From contig DVFW01000006.1 in NCBI GenBank assembly GCA_018713055.1, forward strand, positions 1-64,000: a stretch of 64,000 nucleotides of DNA. The letters are read 5' to 3'. Shown piece after piece: positions 34,509 to 43,781 of this stretch. The DNA is from Scatavimonas merdigallinarum. Lineage in GTDB: Bacteria; Bacillota; Clostridia; Oscillospirales; Acutalibacteraceae. The translations under genes were made by a program, and so were the position numbers. The notes below the pieces were generated by a model. The model was not told the DNA's origin. It was given only the letters and a program-made list of their open reading frames with translations, and ran no database searches. Position 1 is the first letter of the stretch; each line of letters starts with the position of its first letter.

Positions 34509-36041
34509 CTACTCTTTAAACTGTTCGCTTCCCCTTTGATCCTGTATAAAATTTCGTTTTTTGGAAAGCGTTTTCCACCCTGCCCGAATCAGCACGTCGC
34601 GCATACCGAAAAGAGAAAACGGCGCAACCGGCGACACATACGGCACGCCAAAGCTGAGCTTTCCGCAGATATTGACAAGCACAACGCAAAACAACAGCAC
34701 AATCCCCCATACGCCGCCAATCCCGCCTGCAATAATGAATAAAATACGCAGGATCGCCACAGGCGGGTACAGGTCTGGTATAACATAAGAGGATATGGCG
34801 GTCAGCGCAACCACCATCAGCGTGGGCGCGCCAATCAACCCTGCATTGACAGCCGTTTCGCCGATCACAAGCGCGCCCACAATGCTGACGGCATGCCCCA
34901 GCGGGCGCGGCAGGCGCAGCCCCGCTTCCCGCATAATTTCATAAATAAAATGAATGATAAGGACCTCCGCCATTAAAGAAAAAGGCGTGTCTGCAATAGA
35001 AGCTGCTACCTTACTCAACAACTGCTGCGGAAAAAGTTCCGGATTAAAAGTTGCGATTGCTACATAGAAGCCCGGTGTAAATACCGCTACAAAAAAGGCA
35101 ATATACTTCAGCCATCGTGTGAATGTTGCAAAATAAGCACGGTTGGAATAATCATCCAGCGTTTGAAAATTTTCTAAAAACAGATGCGGCACAATCAAAA
35201 CGCTTGGCGTTCCGTCAATTAAAATAGCGATGCGCCCTTCATGGATCTTCCCACATACCGTGTCCGGCCGTTCTGTAATTCCCACACCGGTAAAAAGGGA
35301 AAAATCCCTATTGTTTTCCAAATATGGAACAAGATACCCAGATGCAAGAACCGTATCCAAATCGGTTTCCTTAAGCCTGCGCTTGAGTTCGCTCAATATC
35401 CCTTTCGACACAATTTTATTTAAATAACAAAGGCAAATATCCGTCTTGCTGGTCGTTCCAACAGACATTGTTTCAAATTTCAGCTCCGGCGTTTTCATGC
35501 GTCTGCGGATCAATGTCATATTAATACGCAGCGGCTCTACAAAGCCTTCTCTTGACCCGCGCTGTACAACCTCTGACTCCGGTTCTGACACGCTCCGAAA
35601 GCTAAAGCCCTGTACGCCAATTGAAAGCGCCTTGTCGCAGCCGTCAATTGCCAAAACGGCAAACCCTGACATAATAAAGGTGAGCAGCTGCTCAAATGTA
35701 TCAATTTGCGTAATTTCCGATGCGGAAAGCACGCTGCGCTCAATATATTTTAGTTTTTCAGCACCGCTTCCCGGAGGAATATCCGCCTGCACAACCGGGT
35801 TTGTAATACTCAGCGCCAGGGTTTCCTTGTTTGCCATCCCCTCAATTGTAAAAAGCGCCGCTTTTCCGCCGTCTTTAAGAGTAATATTCCGGACTGTAAA
35901 ATCAACGCTTCCGTCATAGGCGCTTTGCAGGTAGGCAATGGTTTTATCCAGACTGCAATACAATTTTTTCGTCTGTATATTCTGCTTTTGTGTAGGTACG
36001 GGCGGTAAAAATATAGTTTTTAATTTCTCCCAAAAATGCAT
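34509..36041 (-). CDS. gerAA: Spore germination receptor subunit A (GerAA family)
   Basis: 510-residue protein with an N-terminal soluble domain (about 1-300) and a membrane domain of several helices (about 300-460). Family motifs include GTTSKTDICLCYL, the stretch EGRIAILIDGTPSVL and PRPLGHAVSIVGALVIG. Homologues form the oligomeric channel of the receptor. It is the first gene of the operon. Forespore sigma-G control is usual, but I found no convincing promoter in the 111 bases before the divergent DUF421 gene. Confidence 0.95.
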   Translation of the reverse strand: MHFWEKLKTIFLPPVPTQKQNIQTKKLYCSLDKTIAYLQSAYDGSVDFTVRNITLKDGGKAALFTIEGMANKETLALSITNPVVQADIPPGSGAEKLKYIERSVLSASEITQIDTFEQLLTFIMSGFAVLAIDGCDKALSIGVQGFSFRSVSEPESEVVQRGSREGFVEPLRINMTLIRRRMKTPELKFETMSVGTTSKTDICLCYLNKIVSKGILSELKRRLKETDLDTVLASGYLVPYLENNRDFSLFTGVGITERPDTVCGKIHEGRIAILIDGTPSVLIVPHLFLENFQTLDDYSNRAYFATFTRWLKYIAFFVAVFTPGFYVAIATFNPELFPQQLLSKVAASIADTPFSLMAEVLIIHFIYEIMREAGLRLPRPLGHAVSIVGALVIGETAVNAGLIGAPTLMVVALTAISSYVIPDLYPPVAILRILFIIAGGIGGVWGIVLLFCVVLVNICGKLSFGVPYVSPVAPFSLFGMRDVLIRAGWKTLSKKRNFIQDQRGSEQFKE

Positions 36042-36152
36042 GCTTATTTTTTACACCTTCTTTCCGCTTACTTTTTTAACTTTTACCGACGCACTTTAAT
36101 TATTCGTATATTCCTAAGTTTACAACCTAAAATACATACAGGTGATATAAGT

Positions 36153-36830
36153 ATGTTGATTTCTATTATACGAACCTTTTTGCTCTACCTTGTTATTATT
36201 ACCGCTGTGCGCATTATGGGAAAACGCCAAATCAGCGAACTGCAAACAACTGAACTTGTCGTAACCCTGCTCATTTCAGACATTGCCGCTATTCCCATGC
36301 AAAACACTGCACAGCCTCTATTAAGCGGTTTTATTCCCATTTTAATTCTTGTACTGTGCGAAATTGTCCTGTCTGTTGTTATGATGAAGCAGTCAAAAAT
36401 TCGCAAACTAATCTGCGGCAAACCGCAAATTGTAATTAACAATGGAAAAATCGATCAAAAACAAATGAACCGTCTTCGTATCAGTACGGAAGATCTGTGC
36501 GAGCAGCTCAGGCAAATGAATGTATTTCACATTGAAGACGTAGCCTATGCCATTATTGAAACAAATGGTAAAATGAGCGTGTTAAAAAAGCCGGAAAAAG
36601 AAACGCTTACGCTTGAACACATGGGGATCCGTGCAGCGGACAAAGGTATTGAGGCAGTTGTTATAAGCGACGGTGAGCTTTCCGATTACTCCATGAAGCT
36701 CTGCGGTGTAGATAAAAACTGGATTGAGCAAACACTTAAAAGTAAAAACCTTACAAGAGAACGCGTCTTTCTGATGACTGCAAACAAAAAGCGCGAATAC
36801 AATATTATACTAAAGGAGGATAAGCCATGA
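36153..36830 (+). CDS. DUF421 (YetF-type) membrane protein
   Basis: 225 residues: three N-terminal membrane helices containing the family signature MGKRQISELQTTELVVTLLISDIAAIPM, then a soluble domain at about 85-225. Function is unknown; YetF-type proteins are common in spore formers. ATG 36153 has AGGTGAT at eight-base spacing. A longer frame from 36036 overlaps the gerAA start and was rejected. It is one of two plus-strand genes within a long minus-strand region and is coupled to the next gene by an ATGA overlap. Confidence 0.88.
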   Translation: MLISIIRTFLLYLVIITAVRIMGKRQISELQTTELVVTLLISDIAAIPMQNTAQPLLSGFIPILILVLCEIVLSVVMMKQSKIRKLICGKPQIVINNGKIDQKQMNRLRISTEDLCEQLRQMNVFHIEDVAYAIIETNGKMSVLKKPEKETLTLEHMGIRAADKGIEAVVISDGELSDYSMKLCGVDKNWIEQTLKSKNLTRERVFLMTANKKREYNIILKEDKP

Positions 36831-37204
36831 AAAGGCTCTGGATTGCTTTTATCATCGCCGTTTTTACCGCCTGTCTATGCGCAACGGAAATGATTTATAC
36901 GCTTTCACTGGCAAACAAAACATCAGAATATGTCCAACAGGCGTCCAAGGCTTACGAAAACGGAAATATACAGGCCGCTCAGGCCACTTTTCAAACGATC
37001 AGCCACATCTGGGAAAAGGAAAAAGGCGGTATGGATATTTTTCTTTATCATGAAACCATCGACCATGTTGCGACTTCCATAGCGGCGGCAAATAAGTATG
37101 CAGAAACCTGTAATGAAGAATTCCTGGTAGAGTGTGAAAAAATAAAAAAACAGCTCCAATCACTTAAAGAATCGGAGCTGCCCAAATTTGAAAATATTTT
37201 ATAA
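36827..37204 (+). CDS. DUF4363 small membrane-anchored protein
   Basis: 125 residues: N-terminal membrane helix (about 4-24), then an amphipathic helical domain with HIWEKEKGGMDIFLYHETID, typical of DUF4363. It is paired with DUF421 genes in many Clostridia; function is unknown. The start overlaps the DUF421 stop by four bases. Its end overlaps the end of the convergent transporter gene by six bases. Confidence 0.85.
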   Translation: MKRLWIAFIIAVFTACLCATEMIYTLSLANKTSEYVQQASKAYENGNIQAAQATFQTISHIWEKEKGGMDIFLYHETIDHVATSIAAANKYAETCNEEFLVECEKIKKQLQSLKESELPKFENIL

Positions 37205-38035
37205 CTTAACTGTATAAAATTTGCGTTTAAAAAAACCAATCATCCAAAATAATAAAAACGCAATAATATTAGCTGCAACTATACTTGCACCTGTTGGTGT
37301 TTCATACAAAAAGGATGCTGTTATCCCTACCACAAAACATAAAACAGAAAGCACCGCGGAGCAAACAACAACCGTCTTAAAGGTCTTACAAAGGCGCATG
37401 GAGGTAAGAGAAGGAAAAATAATCAGGCTTGATATAAGCAACGTTCCCATAATACGCATGCCTACCACAATGGTAAGAGCAGTAAGCAGCGCAATAATCA
37501 AATTATACAAATTTGCCCTTGTTCCGGTTGCTTTTGCAAAATTTTCATCAAACGTCACAGCAAAAATTTTATGGTAAAACAGAACAAATAAAAGAATAAC
37601 AATTACAGAAAGTACAACGCTGAATACGGCGTCCTCCGGCGTAGTAGCAAGAATACTTCCAAACAGATAGTTGTTGAGATCTGTATTCATTCCTTTATTG
37701 AGCGTTGCAACAATTACGCCAATCGCAAGCGCACTGCTGGATATAATCGCAATTGCCGCGTCGCCTTTTATTTTGCTGTTCTCACTCAATCGCAGCAGCA
37801 AGAAGGCGGCAAGTACCACCACAGGAATTGCAACCTCCAGCGGCGCCAAATTGAGCGCCGCTGCAATCGCAAGCGCGCCAAAGCCGACGTGTGACAATCC
37901 ATCGCCAATCATGGAATAACGCTTCAGAACAAGGCTGACGCCCAACAGCGCGGCGCACAGCGACACGGGTATTCCCACAATCAGGGCTCTGGACATAAAA
38001 GAATAGGAAAACATTTCCATAAGAGTCTGTAACAT
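37199..38035 (-). CDS. Zinc/manganese ABC transporter permease (ZnuB/MntB family)
   Basis: 278-residue permease with about eight or nine membrane helices. Family motifs: KRYSMIGDGLSHVGFGALA and ATLNKGMNTDLNNYLFG. It moves Zn2+ or Mn2+ through the membrane with the ATPase gene just upstream (32-base gap). The metal cannot be told. A binding-protein gene is not present next to it. Confidence 0.9.
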   Translation of the reverse strand: MLQTLMEMFSYSFMSRALIVGIPVSLCAALLGVSLVLKRYSMIGDGLSHVGFGALAIAAALNLAPLEVAIPVVVLAAFLLLRLSENSKIKGDAAIAIISSSALAIGVIVATLNKGMNTDLNNYLFGSILATTPEDAVFSVVLSVIVILLFVLFYHKIFAVTFDENFAKATGTRANLYNLIIALLTALTIVVGMRIMGTLLISSLIIFPSLTSMRLCKTFKTVVVCSAVLSVLCFVVGITASFLYETPTGASIVAANIIAFLLFWMIGFFKRKFYTVKL

Positions 38036-38067
38036 AAAGTTAGATCCTTTCTAAAAAGCAGCGGCTC

Positions 38068-38835
38068 TTATGTGGAGCTGATATGGCTGCGGTCATTATG
38101 TGTTTTCTGCCTGTGCGTGCAAACTTCACAATGGCAATTATGCAATAAAAAGCGGCTTCCCATTTCGCTGTGCAGATATTCCTCTGTTGTTCCAAAAAAA
38201 ACAGCTTTGTTGCTCAAATGCAAAATATGGTCGGCATATTCCACCGCGCTGACAATATCGTGCGAAACCATGACGACAGTTATACCATTGTGTTTATTCA
38301 GACGGTTAATCAATTCATACAGCTCGTTTGTTGCAATGGGGTCCAGCCCTGTTACAGGCTCATCCAAAATCAAAAGCTTTTTTGTGGCACATAGCGCTCT
38401 TGCAAGCAAAACGCGCTGCTGCTGACCGCCGGAAAGTTCTCTATAACATTTTTTTTTCAAATCCAACACCGACAGCCGCTCCATGTTCTGTAAAGCAATC
38501 TCTTTCTCTTTTTTTGTATAAAAGGGCAACGCTCTTTTTCGATTGAGGCACCCGGAAAGCACTACCTCGTAAACGGAAGCGGGGAAATCGCGCTGAATAC
38601 CCGTTTGCTGCGGCAGATACCCAACCTCTTTTTGTACAAGCCCTTCAGAAAATTGGAAGGCGCCACAGGAAACCGGCAACAGGCCCAGCATTCCTTTCAT
38701 AAGCGTTGTTTTCCCAGAGCCATTCTCCCCAACAATACACAGATAGTCTCCCTGGTTAATTGTAAAATTCAAATTCCTCAGCACAACGTTGCCGTCATAG
38801 CTCATGGCAACATTTCTACATGTGAACAAAGGCAT
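38068..38835 (-). CDS. Zinc/manganese ABC transporter ATPase (ZnuC family)
   Basis: 255 residues. Walker A is GENGSGKTT, the ABC signature is LSGGQQQRV and Walker B is LLILDEPVTGLDP. ATG 38835 (AAAGGAAG upstream, MPLFTCRNVAMSYDG) gives the normal length; the longer frame to 38901 runs into the secF terminator. The C-terminus is rich in His and Cys (HNCHCEVCTH), which may bind metal. Confidence 0.9.
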   Translation of the reverse strand: MPLFTCRNVAMSYDGNVVLRNLNFTINQGDYLCIVGENGSGKTTLMKGMLGLLPVSCGAFQFSEGLVQKEVGYLPQQTGIQRDFPASVYEVVLSGCLNRKRALPFYTKKEKEIALQNMERLSVLDLKKKCYRELSGGQQQRVLLARALCATKKLLILDEPVTGLDPIATNELYELINRLNKHNGITVVMVSHDIVSAVEYADHILHLSNKAVFFGTTEEYLHSEMGSRFLLHNCHCEVCTHRQKTHNDRSHISST

Positions 38836-38881
38836 ATGTTTTCTTCCTTTCCACGCGCAACAAATCCAGTCTATTTCACAA

Positions 38882-38923
38882 ATAAAAAACGAAAAGGGCA
38901 TAACCTTCCCGGTATGCCCTTTT
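38882..38923 (-). terminator. Terminator of secDF
   Basis: 11-bp perfect stem (38892-38902 with 38913-38923), then CGTTTTTTA on the minus strand, about 40 bases after the secF stop. Confidence 0.85.
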
Positions 38924-38961
38924 AGTATATCGCATTCAAATTTTGGTTGTCAAACCGACTG

Positions 38962-39918
38962 TTAAGATTTACTCTTTTTCCCCATCTTATGATTTTGCCA
39001 AATTACCCAGAGCGGCCCTGCTATACACAGAGAAGAATAGCAACCTACAATAACGCCGACCATCATGGGCAACGCAAAGGATACTACGGAAGAAAGGTTA
39101 AAGATCAATGAAACAACCAGCACGCAAGCAATTGCGATCAACGTTGTCAGGGAAGTACATATCGTTCTTTTCAACACTTGCGTAGCACTGATATTAAACA
39201 GTTCAGCCGGTGTTGTTTTATTGCCCAAGAGCGACTGATTTTCTCTGACCCTGTCGTAAATAACAATCGTATCGTTCAAAGAGTATCCAAGAATCATCAA
39301 AACAACCGCAATAAAATTGCTGTCCAGCGGCATCCTGAAAACAATAAAACAGAAATATACCATAATTACATCATGCAATAACGCAATCAATGCCATTACG
39401 CCGGCAGAAAGCCCGCTGATTTTCTTAAAGCGAAGCGTTACATACAACACCATCAACACACATGCAATCGCCACCGCAGTCATACATTTCAGGAAAAAGT
39501 TCCAACCCATTGAGGGTTCTACCGAATTGGATTCACTGTACTGGAAGTTATTATCCGCGTATGTTTCCTGCAGTTTTTCCGTCAAGGCCTGCTGCTCTTC
39601 CAGGCTGATCGCTTCATTTCCGGGGAACTGTACGGCAATCACGTAGCCTTCGTGCGTGTCGGCATTTGTGTCCCCTGCTATCAGATTTTTGCTGATGGTA
39701 AAGCTTACCTTATCCGTTGTTTCGTTCTGCAGAAATGTCTTAAGCTGCTCTTCATTTACCTGGCCGGTGTAACTGTATTCTATAATTGCACCGCCTGTAA
39801 ACTGAATATCCATTTGTGTCCCAAAAATAATATTGCACACAATGCCAATTACAAAAAGTGTAATAGAGATGCCAAAGAAAATTTTTGTATGGCCAATAAA
39901 GTTCTTTATTTTTTTCAT
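38962..39918 (-). CDS. secF: Protein translocase subunit SecF
   Basis: 318-residue membrane protein of the RND-like SecDF family, which uses the proton or sodium gradient to help complete protein export. An N-terminal helix, a periplasmic-type domain with the TGGAIIEY motif, then five helices with the conserved SLNDTIVIYDRVREN. It overlaps secD by four bases. Confidence 0.96.
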   Translation of the reverse strand: MKKIKNFIGHTKIFFGISITLFVIGIVCNIIFGTQMDIQFTGGAIIEYSYTGQVNEEQLKTFLQNETTDKVSFTISKNLIAGDTNADTHEGYVIAVQFPGNEAISLEEQQALTEKLQETYADNNFQYSESNSVEPSMGWNFFLKCMTAVAIACVLMVLYVTLRFKKISGLSAGVMALIALLHDVIMVYFCFIVFRMPLDSNFIAVVLMILGYSLNDTIVIYDRVRENQSLLGNKTTPAELFNISATQVLKRTICTSLTTLIAIACVLVVSLIFNLSSVVSFALPMMVGVIVGCYSSLCIAGPLWVIWQNHKMGKKSKS

Positions 39919-41309
39919 TTCCCAGCACCTCCGAACAATACTTTTTTCCGCACAATTTTATATCCGGAGATAGATCTAAGCATAAGCCTTGCAGCGCCTA
40001 CACCCATAATAAAGTTGGAAATTACGCCAATCAAAAGCGTGTATCCAAAGGAATAAATGATACCTGTAGTAGACGGACCAAAAATCATGGAAAGAATATT
40101 GGACGGGCCAAATACAAGTAAAAGAATAATGGAAACAATGATCACGGTAACATTCCCGTCAAATATGGCAGAAAAACTGCTTTTTGTTCCCTTGTCAATC
40201 GCACCGTCTAGCGTCTTTCCACTTTTAAGCTCTTCCTTTACACGCTCCGCGGTTATAACATTTGCATCCACACCCATGCCAATGGAAAGGATTAATCCGG
40301 CAACGCCGGGCAGGGTCATTGTAAAACTAGGAAATATCGAAAAATAGCCGGAAATCGCCGCAATAGAAAGCCCCATTTGTCCAAGCAGCGCAATCACGGC
40401 AATAAACCCGGGCAGCCTGTACATAATCAGCATAAACAACGCAATAATGATAAACGCAACTACGCCGGCATAGGCCATGGCTGTCAGGGAAGACGATCCC
40501 AGCGTTGGGCTGACAGAACCAAAGCTTGCGGTTTCCAGTTCAAAAGGCAGTGCACCCGCATTAATCTGCATAGCAAGCTGCGAAGCTTCCTCCGCTGTAA
40601 AGTCTCCTTCAATCATTGCGTTTCCGTCTGTAATAACAGCATTCACCGTTGGTGCAGAGAGCATAATATCATCCATCCAGATAGAAACGGTCTGTCCCTG
40701 GTATTGCTCAGTAATATCTGCAAACAGATCGGCATTTTTTAACTTTAAGGAAACAATATAATTATTGGCTCCGCTGGATGTATCAATCCCTGCCTGCGCA
40801 CTTTCCACATTGCTGCCATCCATTAGAATTTCTTCTGAATCTCCCGTCGGGGTTTTATACACCGGGTTTCCGTCAGCATCAATATCTGTTGTTGCATAAG
40901 AATTGCCGGGCCGGAAGGTTAATTGTGCGGTAGCAGAAATTTCCTGGATTGCCTCTTCCGGGTCAAAATCCTTTTCATCTTCCTTCCAGGGATAACGCAC
41001 TATAATACGATCTGTAGTATAGTCTGCATACAGCTCATAGTCCGTTATGTTGTTGGAAACCATTCTGGTTTCGATAATCGCCTTTGCACTATCCAGCTCC
41101 TCGTCGGTTGCATCCACATCGCCTGCCGGTTTAAAGGTAGCTTCAACGCCGCCTTTAATGTCTATTCCCCATCGGATATCCCCTATCCCTTTGATCCAGG
41201 TGGTCTTAATGTCGCCATATTGGGTAGAAAAACCAAATATGGCGGTGTAACTGAATAAAAGGATCAGGAGGAAAACAATGAAGAATACTGGCTTTGCCAC
41301 TCGTTTCAT
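39915..41309 (-). CDS. secD: Protein translocase subunit SecD
   Basis: Partner of SecF in the Sec export machinery. The 464-residue protein has an N-terminal helix, the IKGGVEATF motif, a large extracytoplasmic head domain and five C-terminal helices with GMGVDANVITAERVKEE. ATG 41309 has GGAGG eight bases upstream; the frame extending five codons further was rejected. Promoter at 41395-41423. Confidence 0.96.
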   Translation of the reverse strand: MKRVAKPVFFIVFLLILLFSYTAIFGFSTQYGDIKTTWIKGIGDIRWGIDIKGGVEATFKPAGDVDATDEELDSAKAIIETRMVSNNITDYELYADYTTDRIIVRYPWKEDEKDFDPEEAIQEISATAQLTFRPGNSYATTDIDADGNPVYKTPTGDSEEILMDGSNVESAQAGIDTSSGANNYIVSLKLKNADLFADITEQYQGQTVSIWMDDIMLSAPTVNAVITDGNAMIEGDFTAEEASQLAMQINAGALPFELETASFGSVSPTLGSSSLTAMAYAGVVAFIIIALFMLIMYRLPGFIAVIALLGQMGLSIAAISGYFSIFPSFTMTLPGVAGLILSIGMGVDANVITAERVKEELKSGKTLDGAIDKGTKSSFSAIFDGNVTVIIVSIILLLVFGPSNILSMIFGPSTTGIIYSFGYTLLIGVISNFIMGVGAARLMLRSISGYKIVRKKVLFGGAGK

Positions 41310-41342
41310 GTATATGTCCTCCAATACAAAAAATCAATCTGT

Positions 41343-41393
41343 GCTAAAAAACAACTCTGTTAAGCTGTGAAATAACACGGACGTAACAGAGTT
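41343..41393 (-). terminator. Terminator of the aminotransferase gene, overlapping the secDF promoter region
   Basis: AACTCTGTTA pairs with TAACAGAGTT (41353-41362 with 41384-41393), followed by GTTGTTTTTTAG on the minus strand. The upstream arm ends two bases from the secDF -10 box, so secDF mRNA starting near 41388 would lack part of the stem. Confidence 0.7.
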
Positions 41394-41394
41394 A

Positions 41395-41423
41395 ATTATA
41401 GGATTATTTATGCGAAAAGTCAA
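41395..41423 (-). promoter_or_regulatory. Sigma-A promoter of secDF
   Basis: TTGACT (41418-41423) and a perfect TATAAT (41395-41400), 17-base spacer. Confidence 0.85.
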
Positions 41424-41490
41424 TGCAAAGCAGTTGGAATTCTACTATATCTCGGTAAATTTGTGTAAATATGCTAGATATTTTCTTTGC

Positions 41491-42771
41491 TTATCGACAT
41501 AAGAGCTTTTCCACAGCCGCCATTTTTACGCAGAGGCAGAAAAGGTCCATAGCGATATTCAGTTCGTCCACCGGCGGATAAGTCGGCGCAATCCGTATAT
41601 TGCTGTCCTTGGGATCTTTTCCGTATGGGAAGGTAGCTCCCGCGCCCGTTAAAACAACACCGGCTTCCTTGCAAAGCTGCACAACACGCTTTGCACACCC
41701 CTCCATAACATCTACACTGACAAAATAACCGCCGTTTGGGGTAATCCATGTCGCAGTATCCGTACCGGAAAGGCTATTTTCCAAATGTTCAAGAACAGAT
41801 TGAAATTTTGGCGCTAAAATTTTTTTGTGTTTCTGCATATGCGAAAGCACACCATCCATATTTTTAAAAAAAAGCATATGTCTGAGCATATTAATTTTGT
41901 CAAAGCCAATTGTTTGATATTTATAGCGCTCCTTAAAAACCCGCATATTGGCTTTAGACGCCGCCATGGCTGCAACGCCGGAGCCAGGAAAAGTAATCTT
42001 TGAAGTGGAGCAAAACAAAACAGGCAAATCCTCCGTTCCGTTTTTCTCACACTCGCCCATGATACTTAGCAGCTTATCAGAATGGTCGGTAATATCATGC
42101 ACACAATATGCGTTATCCCACATAATGCGGAAATCCTTTGCCGCAGGTTTTAATTTTGCAAAGCGCCGAACGGTTTCGTCCGAATACGTAATCCCCTGCG
42201 GATTAGAGTACTTCGGCACACACCATATCCCCTTAATCGAGTCGTCAGAAGAAACCAGTTCTTCGACCAAATCCATATCCGGACCTTCATCTGTCATAGG
42301 AACCGGAAGCATTTCAATCCCAAAGTACTCAGTAATACCAAAATGCCGGTCATAGCCGGGTACAGGGCACAAAAACTTTACCCTGTCCAGTTTACACCAA
42401 GGCGTACATCCGCCAATTCCGGCTGTCATTATGCATGCAATTGTGTCAAACATCATATTCAGGCTGGAATTACCACCAACCATAATATTTTCCGGAGCTA
42501 CCTCCAGCATAACAGAAAACAGTTCTTTAATGGACGGCAACCCATCCAAAAGACCGTAATTGCGGCAATCCAGTCCATCGCGCGTTTTGCAGTCGGAACT
42601 GCTGCTGACAATATCCAGCATTGGCTGTGATATTTCAAGCTGTTCATTACCGGGCTTCCCTCTGGACATATCCAGCTTCAAATTTTTCTGCTGATACGCA
42701 CTATATTCTTTTTCCAGAGCCGCCTGCAATGTCAAAAGTTCTTGTCTGGACAAGCTTAAAAAGCTTTTCAT
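41491..42771 (-). CDS. PLP-dependent aminotransferase, aspartate-aminotransferase-like (MocR-associated type)
   Basis: 426-residue fold-type I aminotransferase. Substrate-binding and PLP residues are visible: MSRGKPGNEQL near the N-terminus, GGNSSLNMMFD, MWDNAYCVHD, and the Schiff-base lysine in CSTSKITFPGSG. It resembles the group annotated as Asp_aminotransf (PF12897), some members of which have been shown to use aspartate. Single gene with its own promoter and terminator. Confidence 0.82.
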   Translation of the reverse strand: MKSFLSLSRQELLTLQAALEKEYSAYQQKNLKLDMSRGKPGNEQLEISQPMLDIVSSSSDCKTRDGLDCRNYGLLDGLPSIKELFSVMLEVAPENIMVGGNSSLNMMFDTIACIMTAGIGGCTPWCKLDRVKFLCPVPGYDRHFGITEYFGIEMLPVPMTDEGPDMDLVEELVSSDDSIKGIWCVPKYSNPQGITYSDETVRRFAKLKPAAKDFRIMWDNAYCVHDITDHSDKLLSIMGECEKNGTEDLPVLFCSTSKITFPGSGVAAMAASKANMRVFKERYKYQTIGFDKINMLRHMLFFKNMDGVLSHMQKHKKILAPKFQSVLEHLENSLSGTDTATWITPNGGYFVSVDVMEGCAKRVVQLCKEAGVVLTGAGATFPYGKDPKDSNIRIAPTYPPVDELNIAMDLFCLCVKMAAVEKLLCR

Positions 42772-42819
42772 GATGCACTCCCCTTATCCAAATGCAACTT
42801 TATTTGTAAACTGTATCAT

Positions 42820-42848
42820 ATTTTAATACTTTCAATTTAAAAATGCAA
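42820..42848 (-). promoter_or_regulatory. Possible promoter of the aminotransferase gene
   Basis: TTGCAT (42843-42848) and TAAAAT (42820-42825) with a 17-base spacer. The AT-rich rest of the gap up to 43009 shows nothing else. Confidence 0.45.
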
Positions 42849-43009
42849 GTTTTATTTATTTTTCCTGCAAATTTGTTACTTTATTGGCTTTAACAGACAA
42901 ATGCTATTTTTTTCTGTGCTTATTTACGGCATTCTCTCCAAAAATACATTCCTGTTATATATTTCTTATTTTAAAAGGTATTGGGCCGGAGGTATAATTT
43001 CCACACGCA

Positions 43010-43038
43010 ATAGAAAAGGCCGGAAATCCCGGCCTTTT
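43010..43038 (-). terminator. Terminator of the Wzz/kinase operon
   Basis: AAAAGGCCGG (43014-43023) pairs with CCGGCCTTTT (43029-43038). The T-run is within and just after the stem on the minus strand; it lies 27 bases after the kinase stop. Confidence 0.75.
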
Positions 43039-43064
43039 GCTGTTTCTGTAAATTCCTCTTCCCA

Positions 43065-43781
43065 TCATGTTCTGTAATAATAATTATATCCTACTTTGCT
43101 GCGGCGCTTGCCATCGTGGATTTTACAACCTACTTCTAAAAAACCAAGAATCTGACTGTCCGCCAGCTTTATATTCCGTATAAGTTTTTCTATATCTCCA
43201 TGCGTAGTGGACCGCTCACGGATCACCACAACATACCCCGCAATATAATCCTTGAGCATCAGGGCATCTGTTACAAGACCGATCGGCGGCGTGTCGAGCA
43301 AAATGTAATCATAGTTGCTTTCCAGCCGTTCAAAAATATCCTTAACCTGGGCAGAACCCAAAAGTTCCGACGGATTTGGTGGAATTGGTCCGGATGTAAC
43401 AATGTCTAAGCAAGGCAACACCTGGGAATGAATCACTTCATCCATATCTTTAAACTTGCCCAGCACTTCAGAAAAGCCGCTTTCGTTTCCAAGCTTTAAC
43501 AAATTATGAATATTAGGCTTGCGCAGGTCTGCGTCAATTAACAATACACGCTTTCCCATTTTGGAAAGAGAAATTGCCATATTCGCTGTTGCCGTGCTTT
43601 TCCCCTCACCCTTTGACCAGCTTGTAAACGCCACAAATTTCCTGTCGGACGCAGCGATGGAAAACATCAGGTTAGTCCGTGCAATTTTATATCCCTCTAT
43701 CACGGCAAAACGGCTGTTATCATTGATTACATTTTTGGTCTTTTCCAGATTGATCTTTTTCCTGCGAAGGCTTATTTTCAT
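43065..43781 (-). CDS. BY-kinase: capsular/exopolysaccharide tyrosine-protein kinase
   Basis: 238-residue cytoplasmic bacterial tyrosine kinase (CpsD/CapB/YwqD type). Walker A KGEGKST (57-63), Walker A' LLIDADLRKP (80-89) and Walker B YILLDTPP. A C-terminal tyrosine cluster (Tyr232, 234, 235, 236) is the expected autophosphorylation site. It needs the membrane partner encoded just upstream for activity. Overlap with that gene is four bases. No exopolysaccharide genes or PHP phosphatase lie nearby. Confidence 0.92.
   Translation of the reverse strand: MKISLRRKKINLEKTKNVINDNSRFAVIEGYKIARTNLMFSIAASDRKFVAFTSWSKGEGKSTATANMAISLSKMGKRVLLIDADLRKPNIHNLLKLGNESGFSEVLGKFKDMDEVIHSQVLPCLDIVTSGPIPPNPSELLGSAQVKDIFERLESNYDYILLDTPPIGLVTDALMLKDYIAGYVVVIRERSTTHGDIEKLIRNIKLADSQILGFLEVGCKIHDGKRRSKVGYNYYYRT

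Noticed and set aside
36042..36152. Sigma-G promoter for gerAA or for the DUF421 gene
   Set aside because: Partial matches (for example GTATA with TAAAATA 17 bases on) are no better than expected in AT-rich DNA.
41353..41393. Attenuator or riboswitch in the secDF leader
   Set aside because: The upstream arm lies at or before the expected transcription start, so secDF RNA cannot form the whole stem; it fits better as the aminotransferase terminator.
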